From contig CALVSY010000006.1 in assembly GCA_944359725.1 (NCBI GenBank), positions 1-64,000 on the forward strand: a DNA stretch of 64,000 bases, given 5' to 3'. Shown here in pieces: positions 51,476 through 60,794 of this stretch. The notes beneath the pieces are model-generated. The model did not search any database, was not told the DNA's origin, and saw only the letters and a program-made list of their open reading frames with translations. The position numbers were made by a program, and so were the translations under genes. Origin of the DNA: an uncultured Bacilli bacterium. Lineage in GTDB: Bacteria; Bacillota_I; Bacilli_A; RF39; UBA660. Within the stretch, counting starts at the first letter, position 1; every line of letters starts with the position of its first letter.

Positions 51476-52146
51476 TTTATCTTTTTAATTACCTTTTTTT
51501 CTATTCTTGAAATATAACTTTGTGATATACTTAGCTTTTTAGCAAGCTCTTTTTGGGTAATTTCTTTTTCTCCAAAAAGGCCGTATCTTAATTTCATGAT
51601 TTCTCTATCTCTTTTTGGAAGCTTTTCAATTTCTTTTAACAAAGTATTTTTAAGATCGTTATTTTCTAGTTCCTTAGTTACTAAGTCAGGATCAGTACCT
51701 AGTATGTCTTCTAAGTGAAGTTCATTTCCTTCCGCATCAAAAGAAAGTGATTCTTCTAGTGATACATCAGCGTTTCTTTTTTTATTTTTTCTTAAATACA
51801 TTAGTATCTCATTATCAATGCATCTGGATGCATAAGTCGCAAGCTTTATGTTTTTATCAATCTTATACGTGTTTATGCCTTTTATAAGTCCAATGGTACC
51901 AATACTTACTAAATCTTCTAAGTCTATTTTGGTGTTTTCGTACTTCTTTGATAAATATACAACCAATCTTAAATTATGTTCAATAAGCTTGTTTTTAGCT
52001 TCCATACTTCCGTTTTCAAACTCTTTTAAGTACTTTAACTCTTCTTCCTTACTTAAAGGCTCTGGAAGCGCATCAGTTGATCCTATAAAAAATATAGTGC
52101 TTACCTTTTTAAATAACTTCTTTAAAAACATCAAAATCTTTTTCAT
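51457..52146 (-). CDS. sigE: Sporulation sigma factor sigma-E (pro-protein)
   Basis: 229 residues. The pro-sequence (about 1-25: MKKILMFLKKLFKKVSTIFF, basic and hydrophobic) tethers the inactive form to the membrane. Region 2 has NLRLVVYLSKKYENTKIDLEDLVSIGTIGLIKGI, and region 4 has ITQKELAKKLSISQSYISRIEKKVIKKI. Once cleaved by SpoIIGA it directs mother-cell transcription. The gene overlaps spoIIGA by 4 nt as a coupled pair. sigG, usually next, is missing here. Confidence 0.93.
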   Translation of the reverse strand: MKKILMFLKKLFKKVSTIFFIGSTDALPEPLSKEEELKYLKEFENGSMEAKNKLIEHNLRLVVYLSKKYENTKIDLEDLVSIGTIGLIKGINTYKIDKNIKLATYASRCIDNEILMYLRKNKKRNADVSLEESLSFDAEGNELHLEDILGTDPDLVTKELENNDLKNTLLKEIEKLPKRDREIMKLRYGLFGEKEITQKELAKKLSISQSYISRIEKKVIKKIKETIKL

Positions 52147-52937
52147 TTTAAATCCTCCTTAAATAATTTTTCATGCAAGAGTAAGTCTACTCCTTCAATT
52201 CCAAAATTATTGTCAGTTATACCGACCAAACACTCAGTTTCTATATTTTTACCATTTATGATAATTTTCTTTATTTTAAAACATTTAAGTAAACTTTCTT
52301 TGTTTACCGTCTTACAAGGAACCAATATGCACCTTGGATTGTAAGATTCTAAAACACTTTTATTAATAACGATAATAGGTCTTTTTTTATATGGATCATA
52401 CAAATTATTACCAGTGTCTAAAAAACCTGTTAGAAGCTTTGTTTTGCCATTTAAAAAAGTTATTTGGGTCTCATATTTTTTAGCATATTCCTCCTTTAAC
52501 TTTCTTTGCTTTTTTACATATATAAATAAAATTATTGGAGATAAGATAAATACTAAAATTAAGTTTATGCTAAATCCGTTATGATAAAAAATTAAACCCG
52601 TAGTTTTATATGCTAAAGAATCATTAATTAGGTATAAAGCGCCTCCTAAAATGATGCTTACTAAATATAAATAAACAATGTTGTTAATGGTGTATTTTAT
52701 GTCTTTAAAACCAAAGGAAATTAATACCATAAATATAGAAATAACAGCCTTTAACAAAAACAAAGTAAATGAATTAAACGGATAAAACAAAGAAAATATA
52801 CTTAATGCCCCTATTAAGGATGCAAGTAATAACCTTTTTATCTTAGCATTTCTTTTTAGTATTAAAGATACACAAAGCAAAAGGATAAAATCTAAAAAGA
52901 AATTTAAAAATAAAAGTAAGTCTAAGTATATTTTCAT
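52143..52937 (-). CDS. spoIIGA: Pro-sigma-E processing aspartic protease SpoIIGA
   Basis: About 264 residues from the ATG at 52937. Five to six N-terminal helices (about residues 1-145) precede the protease domain with the catalytic motif GFLDTGNNLYDP (D-T-G). The late VLVPC-like CILVPCKTVNKE and NNFGIEGVDLLLHE segments match the family. It cleaves pro-sigma-E after engulfment signalling from the forespore. Together with sigE this is strong evidence of a sporulation programme. Confidence 0.92.
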   Translation of the reverse strand: MKIYLDLLLFLNFFLDFILLLCVSLILKRNAKIKRLLLASLIGALSIFSLFYPFNSFTLFLLKAVISIFMVLISFGFKDIKYTINNIVYLYLVSIILGGALYLINDSLAYKTTGLIFYHNGFSINLILVFILSPIILFIYVKKQRKLKEEYAKKYETQITFLNGKTKLLTGFLDTGNNLYDPYKKRPIIVINKSVLESYNPRCILVPCKTVNKESLLKCFKIKKIIINGKNIETECLVGITDNNFGIEGVDLLLHEKLFKEDLK

Positions 52938-52961
52938 TTTTATCACCATTTTAAGTATAAA

Positions 52962-53030
52962 AAAAAGGCACTAATTAAAGTGTCGCAAAAAGATTAAATA
53001 TTTAAAAAAAAGCTTAATTAAAAGCTTCTT
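52962..53030 (-). terminator. Two terminators between ftsZ and spoIIGA
   Basis: AAGCTTTTAATTAAGCTT plus T-run (about 53007-53030) and GACACTTTAATTAGTGCC plus T-run (about 52962-52985), both minus strand. They insulate the sporulation pair from constitutive ftsZ transcription. Confidence 0.78.
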
Positions 53031-54097
53031 CTGTTCTTTAAGAAATTTGGTATATCATCGTCATCGTCGTCATCAATTAGATCATTTACCCTTGATTGAT
53101 TAATTTGCACATTATTGCTTGCAGCAGCTTGCTCTTTTGCCTTTTGTTCACCTTTTTCAAAACCTGTTGCAATAACCGTTACGATTACTTCATCAGTTAA
53201 ATTTTCGTTAATAACCGCACCAAAGATAGTGTTAATATCGTTATTAGAAGTTGATCTTACAACTTCTGCAGCATCCTCAGCTTCAAATAAAGTAAGGTTT
53301 GCTCCACCGGTTATGTTTATTATTGCATCCGTTGCACCAGATATATTAGTTTCTAAAAGTGGGCTTGACACGGCTTGCTTAGCAGCTTCAACTGCTCTGT
53401 TTTCACCGGTACCCATACCGATACCGATTAAAGCATTACCACTTTTTTCCATTACTGCTTTAACGTCCGCAAAGTCTAGGTTTATAAGTCCAGTAACAGC
53501 GATTAAATCTGATATTGATTGTACACCTCTATGAAGTACGTTATCAACTTCATGGAATGCCTCAACCATTGGAGTTGTTTTATCTATTATTTCTCTTAAT
53601 CTATCATTTGGAATAACGATTAAAGTATCTACGTTTGCCTTTAGCTCTGATAAACCTTCTATTGCCTGAGCCATTCTTCTTTTACCTTCAAAACTAAATG
53701 GCTTAGTTACAATGGCAACCGTTAAGGCACCTAAGCCTTGCGCTATTTCTGCTATTACAGGTGCTGCACCAGTACCGGTTCCACCACCCATACCACAAGT
53801 GATAAACACCATATCAGCACCCTTTAGTGCTTCTTCTATTTCCTTTTTAGACTCAACGGCAGCTTCCCTTCCAACCTCAGGACGACCACCGGCTCCTAAT
53901 CCTCCGGAAATTTTAGAACCAATTTGTATTTTAGTTTCTGCCTTTGAACTATTTAATACTTGTAAATCAGTGTTAGCAACGATAAACTCAACGCCTCTAA
54001 CACCACATTCTATCATTCTATTAACAGCGTTACCTCCGCCGCCACCGACACCGATAACTTTTATTTTTGCTAATTGATCTACTGGTAAACCAAACAT
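53018..54097 (-). CDS. ftsZ: Cell division protein FtsZ
   Basis: 359 residues. [11 protein letters not shown] near residue 18, [14 protein letters not shown] near 105 (tubulin signature) and NLDFADVK (T7 loop) are intact. The C-terminal peptide [17 protein letters not shown] retains the FtsA/SepF binding consensus. It polymerises into the Z-ring. Codon use is less AT-biased than neighbours, as expected for a highly expressed gene. It follows ftsA by 12 bp. Confidence 0.97.
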   Translation of the reverse strand: MFGLPVDQLAKIKVIGVGGGGGNAVNRMIECGVRGVEFIVANTDLQVLNSSKAETKIQIGSKISGGLGAGGRPEVGREAAVESKKEIEEALKGADMVFITCGMGGGTGTGAAPVIAEIAQGLGALTVAIVTKPFSFEGKRRMAQAIEGLSELKANVDTLIVIPNDRLREIIDKTTPMVEAFHEVDNVLHRGVQSISDLIAVTGLINLDFADVKAVMEKSGNALIGIGMGTGENRAVEAAKQAVSSPLLETNISGATDAIINITGGANLTLFEAEDAAEVVRSTSNNDINTIFGAVINENLTDEVIVTVIATGFEKGEQKAKEQAAASNNVQINQSRVNDLIDDDDDDDIPNFLKNRRSF

Positions 54098-54109
54098 CTT
54101 ATTTCCTCC

Positions 54110-55360
54110 TTAATTGTCAAAAAAGTAGTTAAAAATTCTTCCTAATACCGAGGCATTTTTACCTATTTTAGTTTTATTATGGATTAAGCCATCGACATCA
54201 TCACTACTAAACATTGAATATTCTTTTCCCCTTAATTTAATCTTTTTAACAAAGTACTTAATAGCACCTGAAATAGTGATAAATCTTGCTTTTCTAATTC
54301 CTAAAGTGTTAAGTGTGTATGTTTTTGCATTTGCGTTAAAAACATCTTCCAAAACAAAATTAACACCTGGCATATCCGTTATGCCACCTAAAACCATTAT
54401 ATAACGAATTTGCTTATTTGTTAATACTTTTAATTCATTTTTCGCAACATTTAGTATCTCGGTTAACCTTTTATTAATGATTTTAGATAATTCATATTGA
54501 TTAATTTTAACTAGTTTGCCATTAACGTCATGAGCCTCATAAGTCTCTGTTTTGCTTGCGTACTTGGGATGTGCTATACCAAAGTTTTCCTTTATTTTTC
54601 TTGCGCTTTTTTTATTAGTGTAATAAATATAAGAAATATCATTATCTATTACGTTTGAACCTATTTTTAAAACCGACGCATTTGTTATAATCCCCTTGTT
54701 AAAAACCGATAAAGTAGTCGTTTCTTTTCCGATGTTAATAATTAAAGAGTGCACATTATCCATGTCTTCATCACGAACTTGTTCATAATCCGCAATTGGA
54801 GATAAAACAAGGTCAATAACCTCAACACCACATGCCTCAACAACTCTAGCATAATCTTTAACAAGCATCTTAGGAACGCACACCATCATCGCCCTAACCG
54901 CTAATCTATCACATATTTTATTTTTAGGATCACGAATCGTTTCAATTTCAGAACCATTCTCATAAATAGTAAAATCTATTGGGGTAACATTAACTAATTC
55001 CATGTTTGGCATAACACCTTGTGTAACCGAGTTTTGAACACGCAAGATATCTTTTTCAGTAACCATTTTCTCATCGTTTACGATTGGAACGTTACCATGA
55101 ACCAAACTGCATTCACAATCATATGCTGGAATCGTTATAATTGCTTTTTTAATTGGAATACCTATTCTTTTTTGGATATCCTCTAAGGCAAGTTTTAATC
55201 TTTCCTGTAAAGATGCCTCATCAGTTATCTTTCCTTTTTTAACGCCTTTAGATCTAACTGATGAAACTGCAAGGACCCGGTATTTTTTTAAAAAATACTC
55301 ATAAACTAGTATTCTAACAGTATCAGTTCCTATATCAATACATGTATATATTTTTTTCAT
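54110..55360 (-). CDS. ftsA: Cell division protein FtsA
   Basis: About 416 residues from the ATG at 55360 (GGGAG 8 nt before). Actin-fold motifs are CIDIGTDTVRILV, SLIINIGKETTTLSVF and YIMVLGGITDMPG; the 1C subdomain is present. The C-terminus (KNASVLGRIFNYFFDN) forms the amphipathic membrane helix. It tethers FtsZ filaments to the membrane and recruits later division proteins. Confidence 0.95.
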   Translation of the reverse strand: MKKIYTCIDIGTDTVRILVYEYFLKKYRVLAVSSVRSKGVKKGKITDEASLQERLKLALEDIQKRIGIPIKKAIITIPAYDCECSLVHGNVPIVNDEKMVTEKDILRVQNSVTQGVMPNMELVNVTPIDFTIYENGSEIETIRDPKNKICDRLAVRAMMVCVPKMLVKDYARVVEACGVEVIDLVLSPIADYEQVRDEDMDNVHSLIINIGKETTTLSVFNKGIITNASVLKIGSNVIDNDISYIYYTNKKSARKIKENFGIAHPKYASKTETYEAHDVNGKLVKINQYELSKIINKRLTEILNVAKNELKVLTNKQIRYIMVLGGITDMPGVNFVLEDVFNANAKTYTLNTLGIRKARFITISGAIKYFVKKIKLRGKEYSMFSSDDVDGLIHNKTKIGKNASVLGRIFNYFFDN

Positions 55361-55458
55361 AGGCATTACTCCCTTTAAACTCTACCATATAAGATAATTA
55401 TACTATATAAATCATTTTTTTAAAAGCATAAGTTTATTTTTTATCATGTTAAAAGTGA

Positions 55459-56133
55459 TTACTTAACCTCGAAGTAATCACCATAGTCCAAATATAACGT
55501 ACCATTTTGCTTACCTATGTTTTCTAATATCGTGTTATACTTATTAATCTTAGAAAACTTATTAACCGTAAGATAAACACTGTTACCATCATTCATGTAT
55601 AAATAATAACGATCGGCATCTATTTCATTCGGATCATACTTTATTTCTGATATTTGACACAAGATATCACTATTTATTTTATCCATTGCTTTTAAAAACC
55701 TTTTTTTCTTATCCTTTGGAACCTCATTAGTTAGGTATGGAGCACAAACTATTTTATCATCACTTATTTCTCCATCAGTAGTTACTTTATTACCAGTTTG
55801 TTTATCTATGTATAAAACCTTTTTTTCATCAATCGTTATTTTAACACTTAAAAGTCCCTTTGTTACCTTAGCGGTTTTAACATACGGATTTTTAAGAAGT
55901 TTATTTTTAATTTGAAAACTAAAAGTAGAAAAATAAGATGGATAATCCTCTAAATTCGCTTGTTCTATTACTTCTTGATCAGTTAAAACACTGTTACCTT
56001 TAATTATGATACTTCTTATTGGAACATCAACAAACTTTATAAATAAAAAACATATTAATGAAATAAAGATAATAAGCAAAAACAATCTTCCTACCCTAAG
56101 ACGTCTTTTCTTTTTTGGTTTGGTATTTTTCAT
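55459..56133 (-). CDS. ftsQ: Division protein DivIB/FtsQ
   Basis: About 224 residues from the ATG at 56133 (TTGGGAG before it). A basic cytoplasmic tail (KPKKKRRLRVGR), one helix (about 18-38) and a POTRA domain (DVPIRSIIIKGNSVLTDQEVIEQANLED) followed by an FtsQ beta domain with SVYLTVNKFSKINKYNTILE. It stabilises FtsL-FtsB and activates septal synthesis. It starts just after the murB stop. Confidence 0.88.
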   Translation of the reverse strand: MKNTKPKKKRRLRVGRLFLLIIFISLICFLFIKFVDVPIRSIIIKGNSVLTDQEVIEQANLEDYPSYFSTFSFQIKNKLLKNPYVKTAKVTKGLLSVKITIDEKKVLYIDKQTGNKVTTDGEISDDKIVCAPYLTNEVPKDKKKRFLKAMDKINSDILCQISEIKYDPNEIDADRYYLYMNDGNSVYLTVNKFSKINKYNTILENIGKQNGTLYLDYGDYFEVK

Positions 56134-56137
56134 ATTT

Positions 56138-57043
56138 CTACTCCCAATTAACAAACTCTTGTTCTATTTTTAAATCTACGCCAGTTTCTTCTTTTACTTT
56201 ATCATGAACGTAGTAAATCAAATCCTTAACGTCACTTGCTTTTGCTTTATTATAATTAATTATAAAATTAGCATGTTTTTCACTTACCTTAGCACCACCG
56301 ATTGAATATCCTTTTAAATTACACTCTTCTATTAGTCTTCCTGCAAAATCATTATCAGGATTTCTAAATACCGATCCGGCAGATGGGTATTCTAAAGGCT
56401 GCATCATAAGTCTTTTTTGTCTTCTTCTTTCCATTAAATCTTTTATTTCTTTTTTATCACCATGTCTTAAAACTATTTTTACTTCTAAGCTTATATAATC
56501 AGGATTATGTTTTAAATATGATGATCTATATTTATAATCAAGATCTTGATTATACAAAGTTTTAATCTCTAAATTTGGTGTTAACACTTTTACTTCCGAT
56601 ACAACAGATGCCATATCAGATTTATAAGCTCCAGCATTCATAAAAACAGCGCCACCGATTGTTCCGGGAATGCCGCTTGCAAACTCTAAACCGGTAAGCC
56701 CTTCTTTTAAACAGACGTAAGATAACTTTACTAAACTGTACCCGGCCCCAACCGTAATTACCGTATCATCAATTTTTAAATCGTCAAACGAATCTAACTT
56801 TATTATGACGCCATCATAAACATCATCACTAAATATTAAGTTAGATCCAAAACCAAGCACTTTATGTTTTACGTTACTACTTTTAAGTTCTTTTAACAAA
56901 AGTATTAGTTTTTCTATGTTTTTAGGATAAACTAGCACTTTAGCCGTGCCACCGACTTTATAAGTTGTGTAATTACTTAAGCTTACGTTTTCCTTTACTT
57001 TTCCAATGTCATTTTTCTTAATAAATTTAACTATGTCTTGCAT
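56138..57043 (-). CDS. murB: UDP-N-acetylenolpyruvoylglucosamine reductase
   Basis: About 301 residues from the ATG at 57043. FAD-binding segments NYTTYKVGG and VLGFGSNLIFSD, GLTGLEFASGIPGTIGGAVFMNAGAY, and the catalytic YPSAGSVFRNP (Ser) and EQEFVNWE-type C-terminus are all present; the type II (Bacillus) loop organisation fits. It reduces enolpyruvyl-UDP-GlcNAc to UDP-MurNAc. Confidence 0.95.
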   Translation of the reverse strand: MQDIVKFIKKNDIGKVKENVSLSNYTTYKVGGTAKVLVYPKNIEKLILLLKELKSSNVKHKVLGFGSNLIFSDDVYDGVIIKLDSFDDLKIDDTVITVGAGYSLVKLSYVCLKEGLTGLEFASGIPGTIGGAVFMNAGAYKSDMASVVSEVKVLTPNLEIKTLYNQDLDYKYRSSYLKHNPDYISLEVKIVLRHGDKKEIKDLMERRRQKRLMMQPLEYPSAGSVFRNPDNDFAGRLIEECNLKGYSIGGAKVSEKHANFIINYNKAKASDVKDLIYYVHDKVKEETGVDLKIEQEFVNWE

Positions 57044-58124
57044 CCTTATCACCTGCTAATTTTACTATTTCGTCATAAATTCTAGAAGCACTACCTCTAA
57101 CCTCAAAGCTTTTTAAATTTTCTTTTAATTTCTTAGTAAATATTCTATCATTTAGCACTTTTTCTACTAATCTTAAAAGTTCATCGCCTTCTAAATTTTT
57201 TTCTTCCAATATTAACGCTGCGTTTTTACAAGCCAAGTCCATTGCGTTTTTATACTGATGGTTTTCCGTTACGTAAGGACTAGGTATTAAAATAGAAGGT
57301 ACGTTTAAAGATGATATTTCACTTAAGGTTGATGCTCCCGCTCTTGATACCAAACAATCCGTTTTTTTAAGAAGTGAGACCAAGTTGTTTATGTATGAAA
57401 CTATTTTTATATTATTGGTATACTTCATCTTTTTAAATTCATCAAAATAATTCTTACCGGTTACGTATAATACCTCGTAATCTTTATTATTAAATAAAGT
57501 TAGCATTTTCTTCATTTTGTCACTTACCGTTTTAGAACCAAGCGATCCCATAACTATTAAAACGAGTTTTTTTCCATCGGTTAATCCATAGTCTTTTTTA
57601 TTTGCCTCTTTAGCTAAGTAAGCATCTTCGCTACACGGATTACCTGTATATATAACTTTTTTATCATTTATTTTTTCTTCTAGACTTTTAAATGATACAA
57701 ATATTTTATCTGCGTACTTGCTTGCGAATTTATTAGTCATGCCAAAGATGGAGTTTTGCTCATGAATGCAGCATTTAACTCCTAATTTATGAGCAGCATA
57801 AATAACTGGTGCTGATACGTATCCACCGAAGGTTACAACAACGTCAGGTTTAAACTTTTTTATTATCTTTTTACATTTAGATATAGCCGCTAAAAATAAA
57901 AACGCACTTTTTATGTTTTTAGGACTTAAACTACGTTTTAAGCCTTCTACGTTTACCGCGGCGTATTTAAACCCCTCTTTAGGAACAATGTCTTTTTCCA
58001 TTCTTTTAGTTGTTCCTATATAAAGGATATCGGATGCTTTATCTTTTTGCCTTATTTTCTTTGCAACGGCAAGTGCAGGATAAATATGTCCCCCTGTTCC
58101 ACCGGCTGCTATAATAACTCTCAT
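57027..58124 (-). CDS. murG: UDP-GlcNAc:lipid I transferase
   Basis: About 365 residues from the ATG at 58124. AAGGTGGHIYPALAVA at the start, CIHEQNSIFGMTNK, and SRAGASTLSEISSLNVPSILIPSPYVTENHQYKNA near 265-300 are the GT28 donor and acceptor signatures. It converts lipid I to lipid II on the inner membrane face. It overlaps murB by 17 nt. A separate promoter and structured leader/ncRNA precede it. Confidence 0.95.
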   Translation of the reverse strand: MRVIIAAGGTGGHIYPALAVAKKIRQKDKASDILYIGTTKRMEKDIVPKEGFKYAAVNVEGLKRSLSPKNIKSAFLFLAAISKCKKIIKKFKPDVVVTFGGYVSAPVIYAAHKLGVKCCIHEQNSIFGMTNKFASKYADKIFVSFKSLEEKINDKKVIYTGNPCSEDAYLAKEANKKDYGLTDGKKLVLIVMGSLGSKTVSDKMKKMLTLFNNKDYEVLYVTGKNYFDEFKKMKYTNNIKIVSYINNLVSLLKKTDCLVSRAGASTLSEISSLNVPSILIPSPYVTENHQYKNAMDLACKNAALILEEKNLEGDELLRLVEKVLNDRIFTKKLKENLKSFEVRGSASRIYDEIVKLAGDKDARHS

Positions 58125-58194
58125 AAGTATCACCTACTATATAATTATATCATAATTATATGTTTTTAAAATAAGAAAAAGAATGTCAGTTTAC

Positions 58195-58530
58195 AGGCGT
58201 ATAAACAAAAAAAATAACAGTCCTGATAAAACCGTTACTTTTTTAGTTTTAGAATGAAAAATCACTTTGAACCTAAGCAAACCTCAAATCCAAATTTTAA
58301 ATATTATCAGTATTTAATGTGACATCTTATTCCAATGAGTTTTCTTTCTCATTTACAATTGTAAAGCCTAGAGTTAAATAAGATTAGCTTTTTCGCTATT
58401 TTCGCTATCAAACTGCGATAGATTACAAATACATATAATCATTTAAAAAGAAATTGCTTTCTTTAATAAATATATGATTTGTAATACCTCTAGGATAATT
58501 CAATTGTAACATATTATGTTATTTTGTCAA
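58195..58530 (-). ncRNA. Structured untranslated RNA upstream of murG, with promoter and terminator
   Basis: Promoter TTGACA (58525-58530), 16-bp spacer, TACAAT (58503-58508). The RNA would start near 58496 with CCTAGAG (58488-58494), which pairs with CTCTAGG (58367-58373) and encloses a long hairpin (ATTACAAAT 58477-58485 with ATTTGTAAT 58422-58430) and a smaller CTATCGCAG..GATAG hairpin. AATGAG/CTCATT follows (about 58330-58353). A terminator (AACGGT / ACTGTT plus T-run) lies at about 58205-58240. It matches no RNA family I can recall. It could be an sRNA or a murG leader; the 437-bp gap has no ORF. Confidence 0.5.
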
Positions 58531-58570
58531 TACATATTTTTAAAAAAGTTAAAAAATGGAAAATAAATCT

Positions 58571-59662
58571 TTAATTTTCTATATGTCTTGATATGTTAAG
58601 GATTATTCCCATCTCTATTAAGGTAATTATTAAGCTACTTCCACCGTAGCTAAAAAATGGTAAAGTTACTCCTGTTACTGGTATTAAGCCTACTACAACC
58701 GCTAAATTTAAAAGTGTTTGAAAAGTAAGCTGAAATATTATTCCAAAACTTAAGAACTTGGCAAAATTATCAGGTGCTTTAATAGATATTTTTACGCTTC
58801 TTAATATTATTATTAAAAATAACGTAGCAACCGAAACTATTCCAATAATTCCAAGCTCTTCTGATATAATAGAAAAAATAAAATCAGTTTGAGGTTCTGG
58901 CAAATAAAAATGTTTTTGAATAGAATTACCAAAGCCCATTCCAAAAAGTCCACCGGGACCTATTGCAAAAAGTGATTGTATCGCTTGAAATCCCGTACCC
59001 AAAGGATCACTCCAAGGATTTAAAAACGACACTATCCTTTCCATTCTATATGGAGCCGCAATAATTAAAAGACAAACGCCAACCAAGCCAAGCATTCCTA
59101 TTTTAATAAAAAACGAAAAGTTAACACCAGATATAAAAAGCATTCCAACAATCGTCATAACAAGGATCGTACCAGTTCCAAAGTCTGGTTGTAACATGAT
59201 AAGAAAAAAAGCGAGCATAACAATGACTAATATTGGAAAAGCACCTTTTTTAACCGAGCGCATATCTTTAGGATTATTATATATGTATTTACTAGTAAAA
59301 ATAATGAGGCCTAGTTTCATGAACTCAGATGGCTGAATACCAAGCCCTCCTATTCCAAACCAACTACGAGAACCATTCCTTACGCTTCCAATACCTGGTA
59401 TTAAAACCAAAATTAAAAGAATAAAACAAATAAGTAAAATTAAATTAGATTTTTTCAAATAATAAGTATAAGGTATTTTACTTACGATAAACATTAAAAT
59501 TATGCCCACCAAAAAGAAGATACTTTGCATTATAACATAATGAAATTCATCATTAAATTTATATTCTGCCCAAATGTTTGATGCTGAGTATATCATTATA
59601 ATTCCATATATACAAATAATAAAAATAGTTATTATAAGCGGGGTGTCTATCTTCTTTTTCAT
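58571..59662 (-). CDS. ftsW: Lipid II polymerase FtsW/SpoVE (SEDS)
   Basis: 363 residues, about ten membrane helices. SEDS signatures are GSVRNGSRSWFGIGGLGIQPSEFMKLGLII, LQPDFGTGTILV (catalytic Asp), NPWSDPLGTGFQAIQSLFAIGPGGLFGMGFGNSIQKHFYLPEPQTDFIFSIISEELG and LPVTGVTLPFFSYGGSS (as PVTGVTLPFFSYGGSS). It forms the glycan polymerase with a class B PBP. Only one is seen here, so it may serve division (FtsW), sporulation (SpoVE) or both. Confidence 0.93.
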   Translation of the reverse strand: MKKKIDTPLIITIFIICIYGIIMIYSASNIWAEYKFNDEFHYVIMQSIFFLVGIILMFIVSKIPYTYYLKKSNLILLICFILLILVLIPGIGSVRNGSRSWFGIGGLGIQPSEFMKLGLIIFTSKYIYNNPKDMRSVKKGAFPILVIVMLAFFLIMLQPDFGTGTILVMTIVGMLFISGVNFSFFIKIGMLGLVGVCLLIIAAPYRMERIVSFLNPWSDPLGTGFQAIQSLFAIGPGGLFGMGFGNSIQKHFYLPEPQTDFIFSIISEELGIIGIVSVATLFLIIILRSVKISIKAPDNFAKFLSFGIIFQLTFQTLLNLAVVVGLIPVTGVTLPFFSYGGSSLIITLIEMGIILNISRHIEN

Positions 59663-59723
59663 TTAGTATCATCTCCAAGTAATAAAATAACTACTACTTA
59701 AAAATATTCTATAAAAAAGAAAA

Positions 59724-59752
59724 AAAGAACGCTAATAAAAGCATTCTAAATT
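59724..59752 (-). terminator. Terminator after the Nudix pair
   Basis: AGAATGC TTTTATTA GCGTTCT followed by a T-run on the minus strand. Confidence 0.72.
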
Positions 59753-60155
59753 ATTTTTTTAGATCTATTTTTATTTCTTCTATAATATGTCCTATGTTGC
59801 CTTCACCAGCATACTTATTCATATTAAAAAAATCATCATTAACCGGTACCCACTCTAATTTATTTACCTCTTCAACCAACTCGACATTCTTATTTAATAT
59901 TCCATAATATACTTCTAATTCTTTATCCCATTTAACATATGATATATTCATAAAATGAATTAATTTAACATCACTTTTACCTATATTTGTTTCTTCTTTT
60001 AATTCTCTATAAGCCTCATTTAAGCCATCGTTTTCTTTTTCTATTTTACCACCGACTAGATTGTACATTCCTTTATATGGTTCTTTGGCTCTTTTACACA
60101 TTAAAACTTTATTCTTGTTTTTATCAAAAATAGCAATTACATTCATTTTCTTCAT
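59751..60155 (-). CDS. MutT-like Nudix hydrolase
   Basis: 134 residues. Nudix box GGKIEKENDGLNEAYRELKEETNIG (G-x5-E-x7-REL-x-EE-x-x-x-G; one residue longer than canonical). CKRAKEPYKGMYNLVGG precedes it, as in 8-oxo-dGTP-type MutT proteins. Substrate uncertain. It is inserted between mraY and ftsW, where murD usually lies in Bacilli. Confidence 0.8.
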   Translation of the reverse strand: MKKMNVIAIFDKNKNKVLMCKRAKEPYKGMYNLVGGKIEKENDGLNEAYRELKEETNIGKSDVKLIHFMNISYVKWDKELEVYYGILNKNVELVEEVNKLEWVPVNDDFFNMNKYAGEGNIGHIIEEIKIDLKK

Positions 60156-60159
60156 ATTA

Positions 60160-60705
60160 TTACCTCTTTATACTAGCAGTTAAAACTAAATTATGGTAAT
60201 TATTTTTATACTCATCTAAAACAGGAAGCATCTCATACGCAAGATCTTTAAAACTAGCATGAGTTCTTGCATGATCTATTAGTAAGTCTTCAACGTTATC
60301 TATGTTAACAAAGCAAAGTTTAAATCCATTTTTTCTTTCATAATCACTTATGTTAGTTTCATCTATATTTATGTTTGGAATATTTTTATAAATAAAATAA
60401 ATCATGATGTTTAATCTGTTATTACCAGTTCTAAAATAGTTTTTTTCATAATGTTTAGTTATCATAAAAGGATAATAATCATCTTTTTTTGATTCTATTC
60501 CGGTTTCTTCTTTTACTTCTCTTATTAATCCAAAATAAGCATCTTCACCATCTTTTAAATGTCCCCCGGGAAACTGATAGTCATCATCACAATACGCGAG
60601 TAATATCTCGTTTTGCTCGTTTATCATTATCGCTTTTACTCTTGTTACGACTTCTTTTACATCTTCTTGTTTTAAATTATCTTTATTTATTATTAACTCT
60701 TTCAT
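60160..60705 (-). CDS. Nudix hydrolase, paralogue of 34410-34916
   Basis: About 181 residues from the ATG at 60705. Nudix box GGHLKDGEDAYFGLIREVKEETG is intact. Its MKELIINKDNLKQEDVKEVVTRVKAIMIN start parallels the Nudix protein at 34410-34916, so both belong to one subfamily with an extra N-terminal strand. Substrate unknown. 4 bp from the MutT-like gene. Confidence 0.82.
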   Translation of the reverse strand: MKELIINKDNLKQEDVKEVVTRVKAIMINEQNEILLAYCDDDYQFPGGHLKDGEDAYFGLIREVKEETGIESKKDDYYPFMITKHYEKNYFRTGNNRLNIMIYFIYKNIPNINIDETNISDYERKNGFKLCFVNIDNVEDLLIDHARTHASFKDLAYEMLPVLDEYKNNYHNLVLTASIKR

Positions 60706-60769
60706 AAAATGCCCCTTATCATCTTTATCCATATTACTAAAATAATTAATTTATTTCAAGGCTATAAAC

Positions 60770-60794
60770 AAAAAAGATGCAAATATGCATCTTA
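60770..60794 (-). terminator. Terminator after mraY
   Basis: AAGATGCA TAT TTGCATCTT followed by TTTTT on the minus strand; overlaps the end of mraY. Confidence 0.78.

Noticed and set aside
58321-58500. Plus-strand sequence with TTAAATAAGATTAGC looks superficially like a Cas9 tracrRNA (anti-repeat then nexus)
   Set aside because: No cas genes or repeat array in the window, no matching repeat, and no T-run after the hairpins on the plus strand; promoter and terminator point to the minus strand.
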